Origin: Geminisphaera colitermitum TAV2
GTDB lineage: Bacteria; Verrucomicrobiota; Verrucomicrobiia; Opitutales; Opitutaceae
NCBI RefSeq assembly: GCF_000171235.2
Contig: NZ_ABEA03000091.1
Location: forward strand, 57,075-121,074
Length of the DNA stretch: 64,000 bases
Direction: 5' to 3'
Below the pieces are notes generated by a model. That model was given only the letters and a program-made list of their open reading frames with translations. It was not told where the DNA came from and ran no database searches. This document shows positions 26,104-34,237 of this stretch, piece after piece. The position numbers and the translations under genes are program-made. How positions within the stretch are numbered: position 1 is the first letter of the stretch; the number at the start of each line of letters is the position of its first letter.

Positions 26104-26194
26104 AGCCAATGAGATCGAAGTTACGCAAGTATTCGCAAAGAATTTTTAGTGTTTGTGGGTCACAGACTCGCATGGCTCATCTTCGACGTTCGGC
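26087..26194 (+). repeat. attC 9
   Basis: GCCTGAC (G for A) to GTTCGGC, 108 bp. Confidence 0.82.
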
Positions 26195-26206
26195 AGAGAA
26201 AATACA

Positions 26207-26704
26207 ATGAGGCTCCGGGTAATCACTTTCGCGCTGGTGGCCGGGTCACTTGTTCACCTCCACTTAAGGAGCCGCGTTCTCGACGAGTCGCTGGAAATCA
26301 GCCGCACGGAAGTGTCTCAGTCGCTCGTGACGATAGACAGGAGTTTCAAGGTTGGCTGGGGTCCTCACGGCTTCCGTTTGTGGTTCTGGTTTGATAGCCA
26401 GCCCATCGACGAGATGTTCCGCGACCTCACCTCCCCCCGTGGGCCAGATTGGGACATCGACTGGAAGAGCGAGCCTTACGTAGAAGGAAGTTCATGGGGA
26501 TGGCTGATCGCTAGCCGTTGGAACCGCCTCGGTTTCTGGTGGGAGCGGCAGCACTACGAATGGGAGAGTGGGCACCGCCGCCGCCTATTATTGATAGCTG
26601 CTCCCTTCTGGTTTGCTGGTATACTCTTGATAAGTGGAATTACAGCTTATGAATTAGCGAAAAGAAAACTAAGTCTAACAAAGCGATGGAGCCAACTCCG
26701 GTAG
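26207..26704 (+). CDS. cassette: membrane-anchored protein, unknown
   Basis: 165 residues. An N-terminal hydrophobic segment (VITFALVAGSLVHL) and a C-terminal helix (LLIAAPFWFAGILLISGITAYEL in part) flank a Trp-rich middle domain (GWGPHGFRLWFWFDSQ, SSWGWLIASRWNRLGFWW). No family recognised. The gene ends inside attC 10. Confidence 0.68.
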   Translation: MRLRVITFALVAGSLVHLHLRSRVLDESLEISRTEVSQSLVTIDRSFKVGWGPHGFRLWFWFDSQPIDEMFRDLTSPRGPDWDIDWKSEPYVEGSSWGWLIASRWNRLGFWWERQHYEWESGHRRRLLLIAAPFWFAGILLISGITAYELAKRKLSLTKRWSQLR

Positions 26705-26771
26705 CTGTCACGGCCTGTGCTGTCGCACAGCCCGCGCCATCTACCTCCGTGGCTGACCTTCGACGTTAGGT
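26673..26771 (+). repeat. attC 10
   Basis: GTCTAAC to GTTAGGT, 99 bp. Confidence 0.85.
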
Positions 26772-26777
26772 AAAAAA

Positions 26778-27155
26778 ATGTTCTATAAACTGTTAGTAAT
26801 AATGATGGTCATGTTGACTGGTAGTTGTGCGCGGCAAGAAGAGATTCACAGTATTGATGGGGTATTTAAATCAATTCGGCCCGTTGCAGATAATCGTAAC
26901 CCTTCGGTTTATCTTGAGGTTAACTTCCGCTCCGAAGGTAGTGCTGCGATTTATCTCGTTGATTCTACAGGAAGCCAATTGAAAGATGATTCTACGCATA
27001 ATTATCGAATTGAAGGAAGAAATATTGTTTTTTATCTTAAAAATAATCAGGATGGAGTTTTATATGATCCGCCAGAAATACAAATTATAGATCATGACAC
27101 GTTAAAAGCAAATTGGGCTGGCAAGGTCATTTTAAAAAGAAGGAATGAAGACTGA
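26778..27155 (+). CDS. cassette: lipoprotein, unknown
   Basis: 125 residues with a lipoprotein signal MFYKLLVIMMVMLTGSC. The mature part is beta-rich and polar (SVYLEVNFRSEGSAAIYLVD, part). No family recognised. AT-rich codon use (TTT, ATT, AAA) contrasts strongly with the backbone genes and suggests an origin outside this lineage. Confidence 0.7.
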   Translation: MFYKLLVIMMVMLTGSCARQEEIHSIDGVFKSIRPVADNRNPSVYLEVNFRSEGSAAIYLVDSTGSQLKDDSTHNYRIEGRNIVFYLKNNQDGVLYDPPEIQIIDHDTLKANWAGKVILKRRNED

Positions 27156-27254
27156 GCCTAACAAGGCGCTAGAGCCAATTCCAGTAGCTGTCACGCATCC
27201 TGCTTGCGCAGGCTGCGCGCCATCTACTTCCATGGCTCATCTTTAACGTTCGGT
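27156..27254 (+). repeat. attC 11
   Basis: GCCTAAC to GTTCGGT, 99 bp; its last box is shared with the following R5 cassette. Confidence 0.88.
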
Positions 27255-27503
27255 AAGAGGGGGGGGGAGGCGATATATTAAAAACTAAAACCGTCAGCCT
27301 GAAAAAACTGAGAGGCACCGCAAAAAACCGTCAGCCTGAAAAAGAAGCAAATCGGCAAGCGAAAGTCGCTGGTAATAAGAAAAGAAAAACAAACCACCGA
27401 ACAAGACGCCAGAGCCAATGCGATTGTTGCTACGCAGGTATTTGTAAAGCATTTTTGGTTTTCGTTACTCGCCATCTCGCATGGCTCATCTCGGACGTTA
27501 GGC
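27255..27503. mobile_element. cassette without clear gene, repeat copy R5 (G9)
   Basis: Full-length form with the shortest G tract of the set (9). Confidence 0.8.
27396..27503 (+). repeat. attC 12
   Basis: ACCGAAC to GTTAGGC, 108 bp; the non-matching outer boxes suggest a past exchange at this junction. Confidence 0.85.
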
Positions 27504-27510
27504 AAAAAAC

Positions 27511-27948
27511 ATGAAAAAGAAAATTCTTACAGTAATTCTTTCGGTTCTCCTTATTTTGGTAAGTCTAGCGATCGGTCGTCTATGGGGGCACAGCGAAGCC
27601 AAAAAAGTATCGAAGATACATGATGCCATTTCTGAGGTCATTTCTGAAGATTTTAAGGAGGAATTCCAGAAACTTACTAAGGATGATTTTCGGATGCTGA
27701 TGGAGCAAATGCGCGGTTTTAGTAAAAATGCGGTCACAGAGCTTTCCCTTAAAGGTTTATTTGAGACCATGACGATCATGAGAATTGAATCATTATTAAA
27801 AGAAAGAGGAGTGGAGGCAATTGAAGAATACGCCACAAACGCAAAGAAAAGGTTTTTATCCGGCTATCGTGATGGATCATCGAACTATGGAGATTGGAAG
27901 CCAGTAGCAGATTCCGTCGCTAAGAAGCTATCAGAAAATGAAAAGTGA
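27511..27948 (+). CDS. cassette: signal-anchored helical protein, unknown
   Basis: 145 residues. The N-terminus MKKKILTVILSVLLILVSLAIG is a signal anchor or uncleaved signal. The remainder is highly charged and helical (KKVSKIHDAISEVISEDFKE, part). No family recognised. It ends 0 bp before attC 13. Confidence 0.7.
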   Translation: MKKKILTVILSVLLILVSLAIGRLWGHSEAKKVSKIHDAISEVISEDFKEEFQKLTKDDFRMLMEQMRGFSKNAVTELSLKGLFETMTIMRIESLLKERGVEAIEEYATNAKKRFLSGYRDGSSNYGDWKPVADSVAKKLSENEK

Positions 27949-28055
27949 GCCTAACAAGGCGCTAGAGCCAATGCGATTGTTGCTACGCAAGTAGTCGTAA
28001 AGGCTTTTGATTTTCGTCACTCGCCATCTCGCATGGCTCATCTCTAACGTTAGGC
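27949..28055 (+). repeat. attC 13
   Basis: GCCTAAC to GTTAGGC, 107 bp. Confidence 0.9.
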
Positions 28056-28058
28056 AAA

Positions 28059-28466
28059 ATGAAGACAAGATACTGGATTCTAAAATTGTTAAAAGGCATG
28101 ATCGCACTAGCTGTAGGCTGGCTCATATTCTATCTGGCAATCTCCCTTTTCCAGCTAAGCTTTACCCACGCCTTCCGTGTTGTGATCCGCTGTATTCGCG
28201 CGGCCACCCATTTCGCCACTGCGGCAAACATAGGATTTCTCATACTTTATCTTTTGTGCAGCGCCGATAGTCCAATCTGGCGGCGTCCATGTAATGTCAT
28301 TTCTCCAGCCATAGCTGCACTTATTCTGGCAGTCGGCATCGTCACATATTGGAGTGAGCCCCTATTGTCATCCTTAGGAGTAGCTCTATTTATTTTAATT
28401 CCGGGATTATTTACCTTCCTTACAGCATCATTTTTCAATCGAAAACCAGAAAAGAAAGGAGCCTAA
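28059..28466 (+). CDS. cassette: four-helix membrane protein, unknown
   Basis: 135 residues, four predicted transmembrane helices (MIALAVGWLIFYLAISLF, NIGFLILYLLC, ISPAIAALILAVGIVTYW, LGVALFILIPGLFTFLT). No family recognised. The start codon is only 3 bp after the attC core, leaving no room for a normal ribosome-binding site outside attC. The stop TAA is inside the next GCCTAAC. Confidence 0.7.
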   Translation: MKTRYWILKLLKGMIALAVGWLIFYLAISLFQLSFTHAFRVVIRCIRAATHFATAANIGFLILYLLCSADSPIWRRPCNVISPAIAALILAVGIVTYWSEPLLSSLGVALFILIPGLFTFLTASFFNRKPEKKGA

Positions 28467-28559
28467 CAAGGCGATGCAGCCAATTCCGGTAGCTGTCACG
28501 CCTCGTGCTTACGCACGAGCCGCGCCATCTACCTCCATGGCTGATCTTCGACGTTAGGC
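28461..28559 (+). repeat. attC 14
   Basis: GCCTAAC to GTTAGGC, 99 bp. Confidence 0.9.
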
Positions 28560-28601
28560 AAAAAGAACACTACAAAAGCAACATCAACAAAGGCGCACAA
28601 A

Positions 28602-28808
28602 ATGAGCGAATGGTATGATTATTTCGAGGATTTTCCGGAAGAAAATCCGGCAAATTATGTCGGTGATCGCTTTGATCCACAAGGAGCACAGGCATTACGA
28701 GCACAGCAGGCAAGATTTGAAAAGGAGCAGGCGAAATTTGCAGATGAGCAAGCCAAGCTCAATGCGAAGATTGCGCGCATTATCAAAGAGCACGCGCATA
28801 GGGAGTGA
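28602..28808 (+). CDS. cassette: small coiled-coil protein, unknown
   Basis: 68 residues. An acidic N-terminus (MSEWYDYFEDFPEENPANY) precedes a heptad-like Ala/Gln/Lys-rich coiled coil (AQQARFEKEQAKFADEQAKL). No family recognised. It starts 42 bp after the attC core, further than most. Confidence 0.6.
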   Translation: MSEWYDYFEDFPEENPANYVGDRFDPQGAQALRAQQARFEKEQAKFADEQAKLNAKIARIIKEHAHRE

Positions 28809-28870
28809 ATGAGTCTAATAAAGCGCAAACGAAAGCGAAGAGAGAAAAACCAGAAGAAAAAACCAAACCG

Positions 28871-28969
28871 GCCTAACAAGGCGCTGCAGCCAATTCCGGT
28901 AGTTGTCACGCATCCTGCTAACGCAGGCTGCGCGCCAACTACCTCCATGGCTGAGCTTTGACGTTCGGT
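28871..28969 (+). repeat. attC 15
   Basis: GCCTAAC to GTTCGGT, 99 bp. Confidence 0.9.
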
Positions 28970-29184
28970 AAGAGGGGGGGGGGGGAGGCGATATATTAAA
29001 AACTAAAACCGTCAGCCTGAAAAAGAAGCAAATCGGCAAGCGAAAGTCGCTGGTAATAAGAAAAGAAAAACAAACCACCGAACAAGACGCCAGAGCCAAT
29101 GCGATTGTTGCTACGCAGGTATTCGTAAAGCATTTTTGATTTTCGTTACTCGCCATCTCGCATGGCTCATCTCGGACGTTCGGC
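28970..29184. mobile_element. cassette without clear gene, repeat copy R6 (G12, short form)
   Basis: Same ~39-bp internal deletion as R4; G tract 12. Confidence 0.8.
29077..29184 (+). repeat. attC 16
   Basis: ACCGAAC to GTTCGGC, 108 bp. Confidence 0.85.
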
Positions 29185-29191
29185 AGAAGAT

Positions 29192-29476
29192 ATGCAAAAC
29201 GCCCTCCGAACTATCATATTCATCGCCATTATATGGACGCTTTCGCTATATGCCGAGAACATCCTCACTCATGCCTATTATCGAGGTCTTACGCTGCCCC
29301 AAAGCGCCAGAGAAAAATTAACCGATCAAGAGATCGCAGAGGTCGCCGAACGAACGGAAGAAAGATTCACAAATTCGTGGGTTTCTTGGTTACCGCCCGC
29401 CCTGACGATTGCAGTCGCAGCGTATGCGTTGTGGAATGATCGGAAAACGAAACAAAAAAATAAGGAAGTCGCCTAG
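29192..29476 (+). CDS. cassette: small two-helix membrane protein, unknown
   Basis: 94 residues with an N-terminal helix (TIIFIAIIWTLSLYAENIL) and a C-terminal helix (WLPPALTIAVAAYALW) around a charged loop with EIAEVAERTEERF. No family recognised. The stop TAG is formed by TA of the target and G of the inserted IS; before insertion it would have been the TAA within GCCTAAC, so the protein is unchanged. Confidence 0.7.
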   Translation: MQNALRTIIFIAIIWTLSLYAENILTHAYYRGLTLPQSAREKLTDQEIAEVAERTEERFTNSWVSWLPPALTIAVAAYALWNDRKTKQKNKEVA

Positions 29477-30304
29477 AGCGTGTAGTCACGAGATTGAAGC
29501 CCAGAGGATGGCACACCTGAATTGGACGGCAGCGAGGAAAGAGGAGGCTCGTTTTGCGTATCGGGTTGCGATGCCGCGCCATTGCTTGAGTCGTAGGAAT
29601 GCATTTTCTACCAGATGCCTGATCCGATAAAGATAAGGGTCATATTCGCGTTGTTCTATGCGATTGGTCTTTGGAGGAATCTGCGGGCAGATGCCTGCGG
29701 CCTGCGCCATTTCGATGATGGCGTTGGTGTCATATCCCTTGTCGGCGATCAGATGGTCTGCGGCAATGCCTTCAATCAACCTGCCAGCCTGTGTGCAATC
29801 AGCCGTGGAACCCGCTGTAACAATGACTCGCACCGGCATACCATGCGCATCCACGGCCAAATGTAGTTTGGTGTTTCGCCCCCTTTTGTCAGACCGATCG
29901 CCTCGTTTCCACCTCTGGCTCCCGCTGCATGCGGATGGATTTTGACATGACTGGCATCAATCATCAGCCACTCAAAATCGGGCTCGTTCATCAGTTCCGA
30001 CAACAGGCGCTCCCAATGCCCCTTGTCTCTCCAGCGACAAAAACGCCTGTGCGTGTTGCTCCACCCTCCGTAATCCTCTGGAAGATCCCTCCAAGGCGCA
30101 CCAGTGCGTAAAATCCACAGAACCGCGTTGAGGAACTTGCGGTTGTCCTCCGCCACCCCTCCCCACGCTCCTTTCCTTCCAGGTAGCAGCGGCTCCAGAA
30201 CGCTCCAAACTCGGTCCGAAATGTCGTGACGGTGTTGATCTTTCGCCATGCTGACATTCTCCATCACAAAAAAACTCAGTCAATCTTATCTCGTGACTAC
30301 ACTC
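29476..30304 (-). mobile_element. IS5-family insertion sequence (IS427-like) inserted in attC 17
   Basis: An 829-bp element with ends GAGCGTGTAGTCACGAGAT and, inverted, GAGTGTAGTCACGAGAT. It is flanked by CCTA at 29472-29475 and 30305-30308. It carries two overlapping transposase frames on the minus strand. Removing it and one CCTA restores a perfect GCCTAAC box, so the insertion hit the attC core exactly. Confidence 0.9.
29486..30267 (-). CDS. IS5-family transposase, two frames joined by -1 frameshift
   Basis: The first frame (30267 to 29776) has the N-terminal domain ISDRVWSVLEPLLPGRKGAW and the first catalytic Asp (MIDASHVKIH). The second (open from before 29860 to 29486) continues NTKLHLAVDAHGMPVRVIV, has the second Asp in IADKGYDTN and the Glu in ENAFLRLKQWRGIATRY, completing the DDE triad. 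The frames meet at a slippery run, AAAAGGGGG on the minus strand (29879-29887), typical of programmed -1 shifting in this group. Both parts look intact, so the element may be active. The product cuts and moves the IS. Confidence 0.88.
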
Positions 30305-30411
30305 CCTAACAAGGCGCTGGAGCCAATGCGATTGTTGCTACGCAGATTTTCGGAAAGTATTTTTGATTTTCGTTACTCGCCATCTCGCATGGCTCATCTC
30401 TAACGTTCGGT
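30304..30411 (+). repeat. attC 17 (split by the IS)
   Basis: The right part runs from CCTAAC (30305) to GTTCGGT (30405-30411); the missing first bases are at 29471-29475 on the other side of the IS. Confidence 0.85.
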
Positions 30412-30667
30412 AAGAGGGGGGGGGGGGGGGGAGGCGATATATTAAAAACTAAAACCGTCAGCCTGAAAAAACTGAGAGGCACCGCAAAAAACCGTCAGCC
30501 TGAAAAAGAAGCAAATCGGCAAGCGAAAGTCGCTGGTAATAAGAAAAGAAAAACAAACCACCGAACAAGACGCCAGAGCCAATGCGATTGTTGCTACGCA
30601 GGTATTCGTAAAGCATTTTTGATTTTCGTTACTCGCCATCTCGCATGGCTCATCTCGGACGTTGGGC
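30412..30667. mobile_element. cassette without clear gene, repeat copy R7 (G16)
   Basis: Full-length form with the longest G tract (16). Confidence 0.8.
30560..30667 (+). repeat. attC 18
   Basis: ACCGAAC to GTTGGGC, 108 bp. Confidence 0.85.
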
Positions 30668-30674
30668 AAAGAAA

Positions 30675-31316
30675 ATGACCATCACGACAAAACGCCGTTA
30701 TCTCGCTGACTTCCGCGAAGCGTTGCAACGCGCACGAGCGCTTAGCGAATCGCTCGTGCAGCATGGGCGTTATGAAAAGGTCGCTGGAGTTACTACGATG
30801 ATTCCTCCGACAGATCGAAGAGAGATCATCGCTTTCATCTTCCTTGAAGTGTCTGCGAAATTTGAGTCATTCGCCTACCTCGCATTTCAATATGATGTCT
30901 GCAGGTGGTATAAGATTACGACCACACGTAGCGAGTTCGTGGTCGGGAATGCCGATCGTGGCACGAAAGGAATTTTCGGCTGGGCTATCCCTGAGCGACT
31001 AGCGATTCGCGGAAAGAACCTGCTCACGAAAGAGTCTCTTTTCGGAGATCTGAGAAAGGCACTCGGAGATATCTTGTTTGAGACTTTGACCGTGGCTCAC
31101 GAGCTTCGGAATCGTGTGGCGCATGATCCGGCGACGGCGTCGACTTCGATAAGCAAGCTTGCGGCTTCGCTTGGTGTTCCCAGCACAGAGATGAAGGGCT
31201 TAAGCGTAGGTCGACTCCTTCTTGAATATCCGAAGGGCTGTTCTCTTGCCGACAGTTATTTCCATATCCTTCTCGACGCTTACGAGGAGTTCGCAGCCGT
31301 TTATGAACTCTATTAA
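30675..31316 (+). CDS. cassette: HEPN-like domain protein
   Basis: 213 residues, soluble and helical. Near residue 144 it reads HELRNRVAHD, an R-x4-H motif as in HEPN-fold RNases and HEPN-containing apoptosis or defence proteins. The segment before (FGDLRKALGDILFETLTVAHE in part) fits the preceding helix. An N-terminal helical region (RRYLADFREALQRARALSE) is of unknown type. A role as toxin or defence RNase is possible but unproven; no separate antitoxin-like gene is present in the cassette. Confidence 0.6.
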   Translation: MTITTKRRYLADFREALQRARALSESLVQHGRYEKVAGVTTMIPPTDRREIIAFIFLEVSAKFESFAYLAFQYDVCRWYKITTTRSEFVVGNADRGTKGIFGWAIPERLAIRGKNLLTKESLFGDLRKALGDILFETLTVAHELRNRVAHDPATASTSISKLAASLGVPSTEMKGLSVGRLLLEYPKGCSLADSYFHILLDAYEEFAAVYELY

Positions 31317-31322
31317 GAAAGA

Positions 31323-31420
31323 GCCCAACCAAGCGCCAGAGCCAATTACCTACGCTGTCACGGATCGTGCTGCGCACGCTCCGCGCCAGCATAGGTAATG
31401 GCTCATCTTGGACGTTGGGC
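31323..31420 (+). repeat. attC 19
   Basis: GCCCAAC to GTTGGGC, 98 bp; stem ATTACCTACGCTG / CAGCATAGGTAAT. Confidence 0.88.
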
Positions 31421-31475
31421 ACGAAAACCAAGGCAAACCGACTTCAAACCAAACTAGCCCGCTAGGCACAACTCT

Positions 31476-32780
31476 ATGATATACCCTCCTACTATCGTAA
31501 AACCCTTGATCGAAAAACTAAGAGTATCTCGATCTCCACACACTAAAATACCTCCAAAGATCAACGAGACGACACTATTGGCGCTCCTTGAAACCTGTTA
31601 TCATGCAAGCTTTTTAACGGAGGAAGGGCGAAAGCTACATTTTCGTATACTATTTGTATCTCCAAATGATTTGAAGGGGGTAGGCCATCCGAGGCCCGGA
31701 CATGAAGCGCGGCAACCGATAACATTCGAATCACCTCGTGCGTTTTCGATCGCCGAGCTTTTACGAATCGCTCCTGCCCTAGATGTCACCCAGGCATTGA
31801 TATGTGTTTACGAAAGGAAGGTCAAAGGAGATCGAACACTGTATATTTGGGGGCTACTAAATAGCGGAAGTTCATGGTGGGACTTTATGCATCATGAATC
31901 CAATCACGGAATGCCACCGCCAAATTTCGTTACTATTTCATGCTTAGGGCCCGGACAGTTAACGATTTCCGCCCAAGGCGAGATTTACCTGAACTTGCGT
32001 AATGGCACTATTATTGAACCAAGCCGTGATGCACTCACGTCCGGTAGTGTTGCCGATTTTTTTGAGCCTGCCGCCACACGTTTCCATAGTGACGTGGTAA
32101 AAGCCCTGAAGACCGAGAAGTATGACCCGAAGGGTCATGATGAATCCTTTCCGAATAGATATTATAATTTCTTCATAGAGCGACTGCTGTTTCATGTAAG
32201 AGAAAAGGACCATGGTGGGACCATTTTCTTTGTCCCAGATTACATCAAACATAACGACACCAGGCTGCTTGACCGCATAAACATTAAATACCCGGTGAGC
32301 TACGACGTTGTCTGGCGCCTTCTCGTCGACTCCGTTGCGGTGCATAGACAATACTATGACCTATACTTTCCACTCTCAGATGGAATGGATCTTACCAAAG
32401 ATAGATTGAATGATCTGACGATGCATGATTTCCGAAGGGAGAGCCTGGAAGAGGCAATCGCCGACTCCGTAAAGTTTATAGCCGGGCTTACTGGAGTAGA
32501 TGGTGCAGTTGTAATCACCGACCGCTTTCGAGTGTTAGGATTCGGGGCCGAAGTATTGGCGCAGTCGCAGAATCTGACCGAGGTCTTGCTGCCGAATGGA
32601 AAAAAGAAGATGATTGCAGATTACGGCACACGGCATAGATCCGCCTTTAGATTCTGCTCAACGTTCGAGGAGGCGGTTGGGTTTATTATATCATCCGACG
32701 GAGGCGTCAAAGCAACTATGCGGACCGGAGCTGCTGTTTCTCTCTGGCCTGATATTAATTCGGGTATGTTTGGAATATAA
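31476..32780 (+). CDS. cassette: predicted diadenylate cyclase, DACNV-like sensor plus DisA_N domain
   Basis: 434 residues, the largest cassette product. The C-terminal third has both diadenylate cyclase motifs: TGVDGAVVITDR (DGA, near 340) and DYGTRHRSAFRF (GTRHR, near 383), followed by the expected VGFIISSDGG strand. The N-terminal ~250 residues (LALLETCYHASFLTEEGRKL, then GLLNSGSSWWDF) resemble the sensor domain called DACNV that is paired with DisA_N in other bacteria. The expected reaction is 2 ATP to c-di-AMP. It begins 55 bp after attC 19. Absence of transmembrane helices distinguishes it from CdaA; no DisA DNA-binding part is present. Activity and the sensed signal are inference. Confidence 0.72.
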   Translation: MIYPPTIVKPLIEKLRVSRSPHTKIPPKINETTLLALLETCYHASFLTEEGRKLHFRILFVSPNDLKGVGHPRPGHEARQPITFESPRAFSIAELLRIAPALDVTQALICVYERKVKGDRTLYIWGLLNSGSSWWDFMHHESNHGMPPPNFVTISCLGPGQLTISAQGEIYLNLRNGTIIEPSRDALTSGSVADFFEPAATRFHSDVVKALKTEKYDPKGHDESFPNRYYNFFIERLLFHVREKDHGGTIFFVPDYIKHNDTRLLDRINIKYPVSYDVVWRLLVDSVAVHRQYYDLYFPLSDGMDLTKDRLNDLTMHDFRRESLEEAIADSVKFIAGLTGVDGAVVITDRFRVLGFGAEVLAQSQNLTEVLLPNGKKKMIADYGTRHRSAFRFCSTFEEAVGFIISSDGGVKATMRTGAAVSLWPDINSGMFGI

Positions 32781-32784
32781 AATT

Positions 32785-32899
32785 GCTCAACAAAGCACTG
32801 GAGCCAATGCGATTGCTTGTCACAGATCATGCTTTTTCCTCACTTCGTTCGGGCATGATCTGCGCCAAGCAACCGCATGGCTCAGTTTGAGCGTTAGGC
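32785..32899 (+). repeat. attC 20
   Basis: GCTCAAC to GTTAGGC, 115 bp; a different stem class with GATCATGC / GCATGATC in the loop. Confidence 0.85.
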
Positions 32900-32916
32900 A
32901 GAAACAAATAAACAAC

Positions 32917-33201
32917 ATGATATCTTACTGGAAGAATCCAAAACAAATATACGATGATGAGGGCTTGGTTCTCATTATCGGACACTACGACCACAAGAAT
33001 CAAAACAACGGAGGCGATAAGGCCCTCGGAGTTCACTGGAGCGATTATCCGCTTTCGCGCGCGGTGCTGAGCCCCTGCGTGATCCCCGAAGCCACCCGCA
33101 ATGCGATCCTTTCGGGTCTCCTTCATCAGGCGGTAAGTAGCGGTAATACGAAGCTCGTGGACTCAATTCGAGATGCTATCGAATTCTTCAAAACACCCTA
33201 A
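32917..33201 (+). CDS. cassette: small soluble protein, unknown
   Basis: 94 residues: MISYWKNPKQIYDDEGLVLI, then YDHKNQNNGGDKALGVHW and a helical C-terminus (SGLLHQAVSSGNTKLVDSI). No signal peptide, no membrane helix, no recognised family. The start 18 bp after the attC core is chosen because earlier in-frame codons lie in the previous cassette. Confidence 0.65.
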   Translation: MISYWKNPKQIYDDEGLVLIIGHYDHKNQNNGGDKALGVHWSDYPLSRAVLSPCVIPEATRNAILSGLLHQAVSSGNTKLVDSIRDAIEFFKTP

Positions 33202-33213
33202 AAAATAAATGGG

Positions 33214-33311
33214 GCCTAACAAGGCGATGCAGCCAATTCCGGTAGCTGTCACGCCTCGTGCTGACGCACGAGACGCGCCATCTACCTACATGGCTGATCT
33301 TTGACGTTAGC
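33214..33311 (+). repeat. attC 21
   Basis: GCCTAAC to GTTAGCC, 98 bp; the last box deviates from GTTRRRY. Confidence 0.82.
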
Positions 33312-33323
33312 CAAAAACAAACC

Positions 33324-34010
33324 ATGATCATCGTAAGCCCCGAATTAAAAGCGCAGCTTAGCCGACTTCCCGAATACGGAATGGGCTATCAGGTCGGTAG
33401 CGTCCGTTTAAATTCAAACGGAACAGAAGAGGGCATAATCTTGAACGGCGAGGTGTTTTTGAAATTTTCAGATGCGCAGTCTATTCCGAACCTCTTCGCC
33501 CAATACGAACAGTTGTTATTTAATGCCAGATTTAATGCACTAAAGGTAATTGGTGCGTCGCTTATTGAGCGACCGGCTAGCGAAATTCGTGGTATTCGGA
33601 AAATAAGACTGCACAGCTTTTCGATGTCGACCGTGAATGAGAAGCGTGCAGGTGCTAAAGATGCAGAAGATTCTTATACTACGCACGGAGAAGTTTTCAA
33701 AAGGTTTAGCGCATATGCGAACGATTTCCGTGTCACCACGATGAGGGGGCTCACGGCTGGAACATACGCCACCACAGCCGAGGATGCATTAAATGTGGGG
33801 ACAGGTATCGAAGCAGTATTACGATATGCGCTTGAGAATAAAGCGCCAGCAAATAAGGTATTCACCATTAAGCCACCTGGAAATACAAAATTGAAAAGAG
33901 GCATAGTCGAACCAGCATATGGGGAACCTGGCGGCGGTGTAGAGGTTATCTTCGTGGATGGAAGCCCAAGCGGCACAGTTACCGGCCCCGTTATTATTCC
34001 TGAAAGATGA
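33324..34010 (+). CDS. cassette: two-domain protein, toxin-like C-terminus (unproven)
   Basis: 228 residues. The N-terminal ~50 residues (VSPELKAQLSRLPEYGMGYQ) align with the start of the next gene, so the two share a domain. The C-terminal half reads TAGTYATTAEDALNVGTGIEAVLRYALE, then IKPPGNTKLKRGIVEPAYGE and PGGGVEVIF; the PGGG-type ending recalls secreted toxin domains of polymorphic systems, but no catalytic residues can be assigned. No signal peptide. The stop overlaps the next start (ATGA), implying coupled translation. Function unknown. Confidence 0.55.
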   Translation: MIIVSPELKAQLSRLPEYGMGYQVGSVRLNSNGTEEGIILNGEVFLKFSDAQSIPNLFAQYEQLLFNARFNALKVIGASLIERPASEIRGIRKIRLHSFSMSTVNEKRAGAKDAEDSYTTHGEVFKRFSAYANDFRVTTMRGLTAGTYATTAEDALNVGTGIEAVLRYALENKAPANKVFTIKPPGNTKLKRGIVEPAYGEPGGGVEVIFVDGSPSGTVTGPVIIPER

Positions 34011-34237
34011 AGCAGCGTATTCACCTATCATCTGACATCAGAGACTTGCTTGCTGAAATTCCGGAAACCAGCATGGGGGCTCAGATATTAGATATATGCC
34101 TTGATGACGGTCGCATCATTCCGAATATTTCTATCTATAATGGAGAGGATGCGATGATCGACGAACCGTTCGACATAAAAAAAATCATCGCATTTAGGCA
34201 GAAGAACGGAAAAATATGGAGGCTAACAAAGCACTAG
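34007..34237 (+). CDS. cassette: short paralogue of the preceding N-terminal domain
   Basis: 76 residues. LSSDIRDLLAEIPETSMGAQ matches the N-terminal domain of the preceding protein (S-x-x-L-x-x-L-P-E-x-x-MG-x-Q pattern), without its C-terminal part. It overlaps the previous gene by 4 bp, so one cassette carries both. Its stop lies inside attC 22. A partner or immunity role is possible but only inferred from the arrangement. Confidence 0.6.
   Translation: MKQRIHLSSDIRDLLAEIPETSMGAQILDICLDDGRIIPNISIYNGEDAMIDEPFDIKKIIAFRQKNGKIWRLTKH

Noticed and set aside
23197..30669. Minus-strand hydrophobic frames of 65-75 codons repeated in the seven R cassettes
   Set aside because: They begin inside attC, run against all neighbouring genes, change with the cassette deletion, and show only composition-type hydrophobicity. 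A real protein is not supported.
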